This document shows, one piece after another, positions 26,393 to 34,339 of a DNA stretch of 64,000 nt. The notes under the pieces are model-generated. The model saw only the letters and a program-made list of their open reading frames with translations, did no database searches and was not told the origin of the DNA. Source of the stretch: Bacillus crepusculi (GTDB lineage: Bacteria; Bacillota; Bacilli; Bacillales; Bacillaceae); contig NZ_JACXXE010000004.1 of NCBI RefSeq assembly GCF_014764715.1, forward strand, positions 186,001 to 250,000, in the 5' to 3' direction. Position numbers and translations under genes: made by a program. How positions within the stretch are numbered: the stretch's first letter is position 1; each line of letters starts with the position of its first letter.

Positions 26393-27595
26393 TTAAATAA
26401 CCCCTTTGTCCTCTAATTGCTTACACTCTTCTTCTGTCATTCCGAGCATGCTCGTTAAAATCTCATAATTATGTTCGCCTAAATCAGGCGCAATATGGCG
26501 GATACTGCCGGGTGTTTTTTCAAACTTCGGAATAATGCCTGGCACTTTCACTTTTCCAAGCCTAGGATGATGAACTTCGACGATATTTTCTCGTTCTTTG
26601 AATTGTGGATGTTCAAAGATATCCCGAATGCTAAGAATTGGACTCACAGGTACACCATGCTTATCTAAAATATCCAATACCTCATCCCTTGATTTGGATG
26701 CAATCCACTTCGAGACAATGGCATCCATTTCATCGTTATGCTTCAGCCTCGCTGCATTCACGGAGAATTTTTCGTTTTCTAATAAATCTAATCGATTCAT
26801 CGCCTCTGCCAGTCGATTAAAGGTTGAATCTGTACTAGTTACCAGGACAAGATAATGTCCATCCTTTGTTTCGTAAGTTCCAGCTGGACTTGAATGACCG
26901 CTTAGACCTGGTGAACGTTCGCGTACCTTGCCAAGCTTGTCATATTCTGCAACCAAAAACTCCAGCATACGGAACACAGACTCATAGAGGGCTAGATCGA
27001 CCATTTGCCCGGTACCTTCTGGGTGTGTATCCCGATAATACATAGCTGTCACAGCGGCAAATGCCACATAGATACCTGCAATGTAATCTGTTAGTGAAAA
27101 GGACGGACTGACTGGATGGCGATCTGGAAACCCTTGAAGATACGTAAAGCCGCTAAACGCTGTCGCAGGTGTCCCAAACCCCGCCTTGTTTTTAAATGGG
27201 CCTGTCTGTCCATAGCCCGATACACGAATCATAATTAAACGGGGATTGATTTCCTTTAATACATCGTATCCAACGCCCCATTTTTCAAGTGTTCCTGGAC
27301 GGAAATTTTCGATAATCAAGTCAACCTGCGCTGCAAGCTTTTTAAAAATATCCTTCGCTTCTTCTTTGTGAAGATCGAGTGTAAGAGATTTTTTGTTTCT
27401 TGAAAGTCCTGACCACCTTAGCGGTTCACCCTCCGCAAAAGGACCAACATGCCGGAGTGTATCCCCTTTTCCAGGGATTTCAACCTTGATGACCTCTGCT
27501 CCAAAATCCCCCAGAAGGACCGCGCCATAGGGTGCAGCAATCATGGTCGAAACATCTAATATTTTGATTCCTTCAAGCGGTGTATTCTTATTCAT
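26393..27595 (-). CDS. Family III CoA-transferase (CaiB/BaiF)
   Basis: A 400-residue family III CoA-transferase: GIKILDVSTMIAAPYGAVLL at the start, GAEVIKVE, NFRPGTLEKWG, and the catalytic aspartate D170 in SLTDYIAGIY, the position of the formyl-CoA transferase Asp. It swaps CoA between carboxylic acids, forming intermediate Asp anhydride and thioester. In this operon it is the natural candidate for activating the substrate acid. Specific acid unknown; the presence of a thiamine enzyme recalls the oxalate pair Frc-Oxc, but that enzyme here does not look like oxalyl-CoA decarboxylase. Confidence 0.9.
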   Translation of the reverse strand: MNKNTPLEGIKILDVSTMIAAPYGAVLLGDFGAEVIKVEIPGKGDTLRHVGPFAEGEPLRWSGLSRNKKSLTLDLHKEEAKDIFKKLAAQVDLIIENFRPGTLEKWGVGYDVLKEINPRLIMIRVSGYGQTGPFKNKAGFGTPATAFSGFTYLQGFPDRHPVSPSFSLTDYIAGIYVAFAAVTAMYYRDTHPEGTGQMVDLALYESVFRMLEFLVAEYDKLGKVRERSPGLSGHSSPAGTYETKDGHYLVLVTSTDSTFNRLAEAMNRLDLLENEKFSVNAARLKHNDEMDAIVSKWIASKSRDEVLDILDKHGVPVSPILSIRDIFEHPQFKERENIVEVHHPRLGKVKVPGIIPKFEKTPGSIRHIAPDLGEHNYEILTSMLGMTEEECKQLEDKGVI

Positions 27596-27600
27596 GCGAG

Positions 27601-27721
27601 ACTTCCTTTCCTACATGTGATAAAGGGCTAAAAGATGCTCATTTTAGCCCTTTGCCTTCATTACCTAGCGCCAAAAACGCCATAAATTGAGCTTTTGGCA
27701 CAGGATATACAAGGGTTCATT
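27601..27721 (-). repeat. Intra-operon spacer with two hairpins, one related to the terminator-associated repeat
   Basis: A 126-bp gap inside the operon. AAAGGGCTAAAA (27622-27633) pairs with TTTTAGCCCTTT (27642-27653), the core of the repeat's terminal stem; GCCAAAA…TTTTGGC (27670-27699) forms a second hairpin. It may be a decayed repeat copy or an attenuator that lowers expression of the last two genes. Confidence 0.6.
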
Positions 27722-28102
27722 TTAATCCTTTGGTAGCTGTCCTTGTGGTGTATACAGCCAAATGAGCCATAAAGGTTCATCCCCCGTATTTACATGCTGA
27801 TGCGAGACACCATCTGGAATAAACATAAAGTCATTTTCTTTAAAGGACTGTCTTTCTCCATCACAAATGACTTCGCCAGACCCCTTAATCACATAATCAA
27901 ATTCCTCTGAACCTGGATGGTTATGAACAGAGCTTGCTTCCCCCGGCTCAAAAATAGTGAGACCTGCCATCATATGCTCTGATCCGACCGTATCTGGTGT
28001 AATGGTCTGAAACACTTTCCGAACCATTTGCTCTTCAGGATGATCTAAACCTAGCCATAATGGATGCCCATCTTTAAACGGATTCAATACTTTAATTTTC
28101 AT
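27722..28102 (-). CDS. Small cupin protein
   Basis: A 126-residue single-domain cupin. The metal site is visible as SSVHNHPGSEEFDYVIKGSG (HxH and Glu of motif 1) and PDGVSHQHVNTG (His of motif 2). Such proteins are isomerases, dioxygenases or small-ligand binders; which one cannot be said. It lies between the thiamine enzyme (20 bp gap) and the CoA-transferase in the IclR operon, so it probably acts on a pathway intermediate. Confidence 0.85.
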   Translation of the reverse strand: MKIKVLNPFKDGHPLWLGLDHPEEQMVRKVFQTITPDTVGSEHMMAGLTIFEPGEASSVHNHPGSEEFDYVIKGSGEVICDGERQSFKENDFMFIPDGVSHQHVNTGDEPLWLIWLYTPQGQLPKD

Positions 28103-28122
28103 TGATAATTCCTCCCTATTCT

Positions 28123-29883
28123 TTAATTCACACTGACATGTGAGCGTTTTGTATTTGGTGAATAAATATCATTGATATTCCAATGCCCATCAGTAGGCAC
28201 AGGATCATTTTTCATTGCCACATCAATCACACACGGCTCTTGGGATGAAATGGCCTCAGCTAATGCCTCTTTGAATTCAGCAGCACAGGTAATTTTTATT
28301 CCTTTCATTCCATAACCTCTAGCAATGGCGGCGAAGTCCGGCGAGTAGCTTTCACCATCTTTTCTAAAGACAGTGCCGTAAGTCGTTTCATAATGCGCCA
28401 TTTGTAAGCCGGCAATCGTTCCAAACGCACTGTTGTTCATCACAATCCACACAACTGGAATGTTTTCTTCCACAGCTGTTGCCAGAACCGACGGATTTTG
28501 ACCAAAACCGCCATCTCCAACAAGTGACACAACGACACGATCCGGCTGCGCTACTTTGGCTCCAAGTGCTGCGGGCGCTCCGAATCCCATCGTCGCAAAC
28601 CCACCTGGTGTTAAAATTGTACCTGGCGTCAATACGGGGAATTGCTGTCCTACCCCGTTTTTATTCCAGCCAACATCCGTTGTAATAAAAGCATCATCAG
28701 GCAATACTTCTCGTACTTCCTGCAAAATGCGCTGCGGCTTCATCGGGAAAGATTCATCGTGAATATTCGTCAAATTGCTTTCGCGAAATTCCTCACGATA
28801 AACTGCAATTTCTTTTTTCAATTCAGGGCGATCCAAACCTTCAGGCAGCCTCTCTCTCGCTACACGGTTCAGCACAGTTAATGCCTGCTTTAGATCAGCT
28901 ACAGCTCCAATTTCTACTGGATAATTCCGTCCAATTTCATTCGGGTCAATGTCAATATGGATCAGCTTGGTGGCAGAGAAGTTGAACGTATAATCCGATT
29001 CCCACGAACTTGCATCTGCTTCAGCAAAACGAGTTCCCAGTGCGAGAATGTAGTCCGCCGCTTTACACTGATCGTTGATGAACTTTGTGCCCCAAAACCC
29101 AGTCATTCCAAGAGTCATTGAGTGGTCATCAGGCATCGCTCCTTTCCCCATTAAGGAATGGGCAACAGGAATACTGAGATGTTCAGAGAATGCCTTTAAT
29201 TCCTCTGCAGCATCGGCTAGTAAAATGCCTCCTCCTACATATAAAAGTGGTTTTTCGGCCTGCAATAATCGATCCATGATACGATTTGCCGTATGATCAT
29301 CAATGGATGGTTTTTCTATTTTTTGTGTATGTTGTTCCATCTGTTTAAATAGGGCTACATCTAAATCTTTTGAAAATACATCCATTGGAACTGAAATGAG
29401 CACTGGTCCAGGACGTCCACTTTCGGCTAACTGAAACGCTTTTGACAAAATCTCTGGGAATAATTCTGGGATGTCGACTCGCCATGCTCTTTTTACAAAC
29501 GGTCGATAAATTTCATATTGAGAAGCATCGGAATGAAGATTAATCTCTTGATGTGGGTGCTTTCCGTAGTAATGACTTGGGACATCGCCTGCAATAACAA
29601 CCATCGGAATGGAATCGAGGGCAGCATTCGCTACGCCTGTTGCCGCATTTGTAAGCCCCGGACCTAAATGGCTAAGAACGACAGCTGTCTGTTTCTTCGC
29701 TCTTGCATATCCATCTGCCGCATGTGCAGCAATCTGTTCATGTCTCACATTCACAAATTTGATGCTGCTTTTTTCAAGTGCTGAAAGAAAAGCAATATTC
29801 GTATGACCACAGAGACCGAAAATATGCTCGACTCCCCGGTTTTCTAAATACTGAATGACCTGTGTTGATATATTCTTTTTCAT
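28123..29883 (-). CDS. Thiamine-diphosphate enzyme of the acetolactate-synthase family
   Basis: A 586-residue TPP enzyme with N-terminal PYR domain (catalytic Glu49 in NVRHEQIAAHAADGYAR), central domain, and C-terminal PP domain with GDGGFGQ (from residue 456) and NN 27 residues on, the Mg/TPP motif. Acetolactate synthase, sulfoacetaldehyde acetyltransferase, 2-oxo acid decarboxylases and 2-hydroxyacyl-CoA lyases share this layout. No ilvN-like regulatory subunit and no valine/isoleucine genes are near, so a catabolic decarboxylase or lyase is likelier than acetolactate synthesis. GGAGAG precedes the start; aroD-like gene is 26 bp upstream. Confidence 0.9.
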   Translation of the reverse strand: MKKNISTQVIQYLENRGVEHIFGLCGHTNIAFLSALEKSSIKFVNVRHEQIAAHAADGYARAKKQTAVVLSHLGPGLTNAATGVANAALDSIPMVVIAGDVPSHYYGKHPHQEINLHSDASQYEIYRPFVKRAWRVDIPELFPEILSKAFQLAESGRPGPVLISVPMDVFSKDLDVALFKQMEQHTQKIEKPSIDDHTANRIMDRLLQAEKPLLYVGGGILLADAAEELKAFSEHLSIPVAHSLMGKGAMPDDHSMTLGMTGFWGTKFINDQCKAADYILALGTRFAEADASSWESDYTFNFSATKLIHIDIDPNEIGRNYPVEIGAVADLKQALTVLNRVARERLPEGLDRPELKKEIAVYREEFRESNLTNIHDESFPMKPQRILQEVREVLPDDAFITTDVGWNKNGVGQQFPVLTPGTILTPGGFATMGFGAPAALGAKVAQPDRVVVSLVGDGGFGQNPSVLATAVEENIPVVWIVMNNSAFGTIAGLQMAHYETTYGTVFRKDGESYSPDFAAIARGYGMKGIKITCAAEFKEALAEAISSQEPCVIDVAMKNDPVPTDGHWNINDIYSPNTKRSHVSVN

Positions 29884-29909
29884 ATTTCTCTCCTCTCATG
29901 GTGCAGCAG

Positions 29910-30698
29910 CTACGACTCTACTACACAATCATTCTTTGAAAACAAGACAGACAAAACGGTATTCAAATCCTGTATTGCAACTTGACCTGGTGCTGAGCTT
30001 TCCTTCCCAACAGCAAAGGTCATCACTGATCCAAAAAGTCCGCCAACCATTCTTGTAAAGGCTCCATACTCTCCCATTGCCATTGATATCATGGGTACCG
30101 TCAATTGCTTTTGAGCCTCATTGGTCGCTACGAGCAGCTTTAATGCATCCTCATATGAATGCGGCATCACAGCGATCTTTGCGATGTCTGCGCCAACTGA
30201 TTCTGCATTGACGAAAATTTGCACGAGACGATCCACCTCAGGTGTACGGTGAAAATCATGATAGGACACAATCAAATTCACACCACTATTCTTAGCCGCC
30301 TGACTGACTTGCCGCATATGTTTGACATCATGCATCAATTCATAATCAATCGCTTCCACACTTTGGGATTCACAAAGTGTGACGAGCAGCGACACTTTGT
30401 CTTCCTCTGAGAGCGATATATGTTCACCACCTTCTTTTTCAGAACGAATGGTGAATAAGAATGGAATTCCATGAGCCTTGTCTTTCATACACTTAAGGGT
30501 TTCTATTACACGTTCTGTGTCATTTAGATGTGTAAAAAAATCAGCTCGCCATTCAATCACATCAGGCTTTTTTTCAGCTAATACCTCTACCTCACGAAGT
30601 AGTTCTTCCTTTGTTTGACCAATCAATGGGGTGCAAATCATTGGCTGACCGCCCGCCTGCACTGTTTTCAGCTTGTGCTGAAATACATTTCCATCCAT
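29910..30698 (-). CDS. aroD: Type I 3-dehydroquinate dehydratase-family protein
   Basis: A 262-residue type I (Schiff-base) dehydroquinase. Catalytic residues are present: Glu49/Arg51 in IEWRADFF, His147 in SYHDFH, and Lys174 in DIAKIAVMP; SMGxxG-like SMAMGEYGAFTR also fits. The type enzyme dehydrates 3-dehydroquinate to 3-dehydroshikimate. B. subtilis has a housekeeping type I enzyme (AroC) elsewhere, so this copy inside a catabolic operon may serve quinate-like breakdown or a related dehydration. No quinate dehydrogenase or dehydroshikimate dehydratase gene is present here. Confidence 0.85.
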   Translation of the reverse strand: MDGNVFQHKLKTVQAGGQPMICTPLIGQTKEELLREVEVLAEKKPDVIEWRADFFTHLNDTERVIETLKCMKDKAHGIPFLFTIRSEKEGGEHISLSEEDKVSLLVTLCESQSVEAIDYELMHDVKHMRQVSQAAKNSGVNLIVSYHDFHRTPEVDRLVQIFVNAESVGADIAKIAVMPHSYEDALKLLVATNEAQKQLTVPMISMAMGEYGAFTRMVGGLFGSVMTFAVGKESSAPGQVAIQDLNTVLSVLFSKNDCVVES

Positions 30699-30711
30699 AC
30701 CTGCTTCCCCC

Positions 30712-32145
30712 TTATATACCTTCTGGAAGAACGATCATTTTGGTTTCTGTCATCTCTTCAATAGCGAAACGTGGACCTTCTCTTCCAATACCACTTCGCT
30801 TAATACCGCCATATGGCCAATGATCCAATCTGAAATTCGATGTCCCGTTAATGATCACGCCTCCGGTTTCAAGCTCTTTCGCTGCGTGTAATGCCACATC
30901 CAACTGGTTCGTAAAGATCCCGGCTTGCAATCCGTAGCGACTATCATTTGCTTCTTGGATTGCTTCATTCAGATCCTCATAAGGGAGGATGCAGACAACC
31001 GGACCAAATACTTCCTCACAGACAACTTTTGCCTGTTTCGGCGGGTTTAGCAAAATGGTTGGTTTCACGCTTGCTCCATTTCTTTGTCCCCCAGAAATGA
31101 TGCTAGCGCCCATGTTCTCTGCTTCCTCTATCCAAACTTCTACACGTTTTGCTGCCTGTTCATCGACCATACAGCCGATATCGCTTTCACTTGACAGCGG
31201 ATCTCCCACGATGAGCTGATCTACTTTTGCTTTTAGTGTCTCAGTAAAAGTTGTCAGGATTTCCTTGTGGACATAAATTCGTTGAACGGAAATACAACTT
31301 TGACCAGAATTACTGAAGCCCGTTTTCGCGCAAAGGGATGCAGCTTTTTCAATATCCGCATCATGATGGACAATCGTGGCCCCATTTCCACCAAGCTCTA
31401 GTAGTACCTTTTTCAATCCAGCGGAGTTAGAAATATGCTCCCCGCCGGCTGCGCCTCCGGTAAAAGAAACAAGGTTTGTTCTTTCATCCGTTACCAATTG
31501 TTTTCCTGCATCAACTCCGCCGATAATGAGCTGTACACTTTTTTCAGGGAATCCTGCTTCAAGCAACAGTTTGACAAACGCTGTGGCAACCGCTGATGTT
31601 TGCGGGGCCGGTTTTAATATAATGGCATTCCCTGCTGCAAAAGCAGGACCGACTTTATGACAAATTAAATTAAGAGGTGCATTAAAAGGGGTAATCGCTA
31701 ATACGACACCGACTGGCACTTTAAATGTCATCGCCATTGCTCCTTGGCCACGTGATGATACATGTCCAGGAATAGTCTCACCTATTAATCGATTGGCCTC
31801 TTCGGCTGATTGCACTAACGTTTCAATAGATCGTGAGACTTCATCTCTTGTGTTTTTGAGCGGCTTTCCTAATTCTAAGGAAATCAGTTTAGCGAAAGAT
31901 TCCTTTTGTTTTTCTAGTAATGTGGCTGCATTCTTTAATAGAGTCGAGCGCTCTAACGCTGATATCTCTGCGATTTGTTTTTTGTATTTCTGGGCATGAG
32001 AAAGTGCTTGTTCTATATCTTCTTCTGACGCTAAAATGGATGTGCCGATTGTCTCTCCAGAGTATGGATTGACAATGTCCTCTTTTTCACGGTTTGCCTC
32101 CAGCCAATCTCCGCCTATATATGACAACGCTTTCAATTCACTCAA
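30712..32145 (-). CDS. NAD(P)-dependent aldehyde dehydrogenase
   Basis: A 477-residue aldehyde dehydrogenase. VLLELGGNGATIV carries the general-base Glu and NSGQSCISVQRIYV the nucleophilic Cys; GTSNFRLDHWPYGGIKRSG is the usual C-terminal motif. It begins with TTG at 32145, 9 bp after AGGAGG, and this TTG overlaps the stop of the preceding gene (TTGA), indicating coupled translation. It resembles succinate-semialdehyde / glyceraldehyde / lactaldehyde-type enzymes; the substrate is presumably the aldehyde made by the thiamine enzyme. Confidence 0.9.
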   Translation of the reverse strand: MSELKALSYIGGDWLEANREKEDIVNPYSGETIGTSILASEEDIEQALSHAQKYKKQIAEISALERSTLLKNAATLLEKQKESFAKLISLELGKPLKNTRDEVSRSIETLVQSAEEANRLIGETIPGHVSSRGQGAMAMTFKVPVGVVLAITPFNAPLNLICHKVGPAFAAGNAIILKPAPQTSAVATAFVKLLLEAGFPEKSVQLIIGGVDAGKQLVTDERTNLVSFTGGAAGGEHISNSAGLKKVLLELGGNGATIVHHDADIEKAASLCAKTGFSNSGQSCISVQRIYVHKEILTTFTETLKAKVDQLIVGDPLSSESDIGCMVDEQAAKRVEVWIEEAENMGASIISGGQRNGASVKPTILLNPPKQAKVVCEEVFGPVVCILPYEDLNEAIQEANDSRYGLQAGIFTNQLDVALHAAKELETGGVIINGTSNFRLDHWPYGGIKRSGIGREGPRFAIEEMTETKMIVLPEGI

Positions 32146-32999
32146 ATTGTCTCACCCTCCTTCAAATGCCGTGTACCATGTCCCGCATAACGAACCAGTC
32201 TTTCTTCATTTGGACAAGGCCCCTTTACGAGGGCTCCCCTTGTTAGCTCCTCATACGCGTGCGCCACAATGCCCATCCCTCTTGATAAAGAAAAGATGCC
32301 TTTGGCTGCTTCAGCCGGGATGTTTAATTCACATTGAATTGCAGCTGATACGCCATCTATGTTCATCGTTATTTTTTTCCCTTTTCGGTTTTCAAGCTCG
32401 TGCCTAATTGCCTCTGCTAACCGCAAGTAAATGCCGCTAATATGACCTTGCTCGACATATGTCTGACTCAATTCATATAAACGGCTCACCCGAGGATCAT
32501 CATCATGTAGCTGATGACCGATACCTGGTATCTTGACTTTACGGGCTAACCAAGCCTGACACACTTGCTTTGCCGCACTTTTCACATCTTTGTTTTCATC
32601 GTAGAGTGATTTTGCCTCGTACAGCATACACATCGCCTTTTCGCCGGCACCGCCGTGAATATCACCTAATAGATTCATCCCTGTCGCTACCGAGGAATTA
32701 AATGAAATGCCACAAGTTACGGCCATTCTTGCTGCTGCAATAGACGGTGCTCTTGGTCCATGGTCTGCACCTGCGACAAGAACACTCTCAAAAAGGGCAG
32801 CTTTGGCATCGTCCAGCAATTCTCCGACAAGCAATAAATAAAGCATCTGTGGATATGACAATTCGCCAATGAGCTCTTCAATTGGATACCCTCGTAGCTC
32901 AATTGAGTTTTTCTGAATATCACTAATCTCAGTCTCCCACCAAGCGCCCCCTTCTTTGTATATTTCCAGTGCACTGCGATTTTTCATTGTGTGACTCAT
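32142..32999 (-). CDS. Citrate-synthase-fold citryl-CoA-lyase-like protein
   Basis: A 285-residue member of the citrate synthase superfamily, about 100 residues shorter than true citrate synthases. The three catalytic positions are kept: His115 (DIHGGAGE), His162 (PGIGHQLHDDDPR) and Asp215 (NIDGVSAAI). Such short homologues are annotated as citryl-CoA lyases, which split a hydroxy-acyl-CoA into acetyl-CoA and an oxo acid. First gene of the operon. The ATG at 32999 touches AAAGGG; the ATG at 32987 is better spaced (12 bp) and may be the real start. Confidence 0.82.
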   Translation of the reverse strand: MSHTMKNRSALEIYKEGGAWWETEISDIQKNSIELRGYPIEELIGELSYPQMLYLLLVGELLDDAKAALFESVLVAGADHGPRAPSIAAARMAVTCGISFNSSVATGMNLLGDIHGGAGEKAMCMLYEAKSLYDENKDVKSAAKQVCQAWLARKVKIPGIGHQLHDDDPRVSRLYELSQTYVEQGHISGIYLRLAEAIRHELENRKGKKITMNIDGVSAAIQCELNIPAEAAKGIFSLSRGMGIVAHAYEELTRGALVKGPCPNEERLVRYAGHGTRHLKEGETI

Positions 33000-33034
33000 C
33001 CCTTTAGCTTATTTTTGGAGATAGAACGCTCTTT

Positions 33035-33070
33035 ATTCCGTCTAGTGGAATTTGATTTCACTTTTCGGAA
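33035..33070. promoter_or_regulatory. Candidate IclR operator, site 2
   Basis: Gap-free 36-bp match (opposite strand) to 23362-23397. It lies from about +3 to +38 of the predicted operon transcript, a position suited to repression. Confidence 0.8.
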
Positions 33071-33079
33071 TGTGCTTTT

Positions 33080-33108
33080 ATTGTAAGCGCATTCGTTTTT
33101 GCCGTCAA
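33080..33108 (-). promoter_or_regulatory. Promoter of the seven-gene catabolic operon
   Basis: On the minus strand TTGACG (33108-33103), 17-bp spacer, TACAAT (33085-33080): an excellent SigA-type promoter. Start point about 33073, leader about 75 nt. The rest of the 33000-33318 gap holds this, the operator, a possible cre and the nadE terminator. Confidence 0.8.
33082..33095. promoter_or_regulatory. Possible CcpA cre site over the -10
   Basis: TGTAAGCGCATTCG matches TGWAANCGNTNWCA at 12 of 14 positions and overlaps the -10, which would give glucose repression. Confidence 0.45.
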
Positions 33109-33280
33109 TCTTTTTTCTGAAAATACAGTCATTTGGTGATAAATTAAGTGAATCGAACTAATGATTTCACTATCTTATCCAAAAATTCTCCTTCTTTTTA
33201 GTAAAACAGACGTAAGTATATCGTTCTACTAATTTAATGAAACATGTTCTATTCATTCTGTCAAATTCACCTGAAATAAA

Positions 33281-33308
33281 AAAACCTCTCCATTAATGGA
33301 GAGGTTTC
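33281..33308 (-). terminator. nadE intrinsic terminator
   Basis: AAACCTCTCCAT pairs with ATGGAGAGGTTT; the minus strand continues TTTTTTT. Confidence 0.92.
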
Positions 33309-33318
33309 CGTCATTTAC

Positions 33319-34140
33319 TTATTTCCACCAGTCATCAAACATAGAAGCTGGTACTTGGCGTTTATGCTCTGATTGAACATAGCGTTTTTCAATCGCTTCA
33401 GCCGCTTGATCAGAAACTGATTTCCCTTCTAAATAATCATCAATTTCATCGTACGTAATACCGAGTTCTGTTTCATCTGTTTGCTGAGGTTTTTCATCCA
33501 GTAGATCGGCTGTCGGTTTCTTTAAGTACAGGCGTTCAGGTGCTTGCAACGCTTCTAGCAGCATCCGGCCTTGGCGTTTTGTCAGACCTGTGAGCGGCAG
33601 AACATCCGCACCACCATCACCATACTTCGTGAAGAAGCCAGTTACTGCTTCTGCTGCATGATCTGTACCGATAACAAGCAATCCTTCCTCACCGCCGACA
33701 GCATATTGCGCGATCATTCTCATGCGTGCTTTGACATTCCCTTTATTAAAGTCAGACAATGGGCTGCCTGTTTCCTTTTGATATTGATCACTGAATGCCT
33801 TCACCGCAGGCGCAATATCGTATTTCCATGACTTGTCCGGCTGTATAAATGACAGAGCGAGCTGAGCATCGTCTTCATCCTGCTGCACGCCGTGCGGGAG
33901 GCGCACCGCAATAAAGACCGCATCTTCTTTTCCTTCTTGACGCAGCTCACTTGCAGCAAGCTGTGCAAGACGGCCAGCAAGCGTTGAATCCTGTCCGCCG
34001 CTAATGCCGAGAACGAAGCCTTTTGCTCCGGTTTTTTTCAAATATTCCTTTAGAAATCCAACCCGTTTTTCGATCTCCTGCTTTGGGTCAATTGAGGGCT
34101 GCACATGCAACTCTTGGCTGATCTTTTTCTGCAAACTCAT
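33319..34140 (-). CDS. nadE: NH3-dependent NAD+ synthetase
   Basis: A 273-residue ammonia-dependent NAD synthetase. [15 protein letters not shown] is the ATP-pyrophosphatase P-loop (SGGxDS), and [20 protein letters not shown] the second nucleotide motif; the C-terminal [19 protein letters not shown] loop is also typical. It amidates deamido-NAD+ in the last step of NAD synthesis. No glutaminase domain is present, as expected of the B. subtilis-type enzyme. Single-gene unit with its own terminator. Confidence 0.95.
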   Translation of the reverse strand: MSLQKKISQELHVQPSIDPKQEIEKRVGFLKEYLKKTGAKGFVLGISGGQDSTLAGRLAQLAASELRQEGKEDAVFIAVRLPHGVQQDEDDAQLALSFIQPDKSWKYDIAPAVKAFSDQYQKETGSPLSDFNKGNVKARMRMIAQYAVGGEEGLLVIGTDHAAEAVTGFFTKYGDGGADVLPLTGLTKRQGRMLLEALQAPERLYLKKPTADLLDEKPQQTDETELGITYDEIDDYLEGKSVSDQAAEAIEKRYVQSEHKRQVPASMFDDWWK

Positions 34141-34301
34141 ACACTTTTCCTCCTAAGCATCCTCTACATGAAGAGAACAGGTTTTACTCTCTCAATGAAT
34201 TGATTTGACAACGTTTTTTGAATCTTCATTATAGCATGTTTTCATGAAGGATATTTTGTTAGACGTTCCCCTTTTTCTTAAATGATCAAACATTCACAAG
34301 T

Positions 34302-34339
34302 GAAAGAGACCATGTCTTTTTTGACTGGTCTTTCCTTTT
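34302..34339 (-). terminator. ycgI intrinsic terminator
   Basis: AAAGACCA-rich stem pairing with TGGTCTCTTTC on the minus strand just after the ycgI stop; imperfect but stable. Confidence 0.65.

Noticed and set aside
25033-29883. CoA-transferase plus thiamine enzyme as an oxalate (Frc-Oxc) pathway
   Set aside because: The thiamine enzyme looks like the acetolactate-synthase/decarboxylase group, and the operon also needs a place for the lyase, aldehyde dehydrogenase and dehydroquinase.
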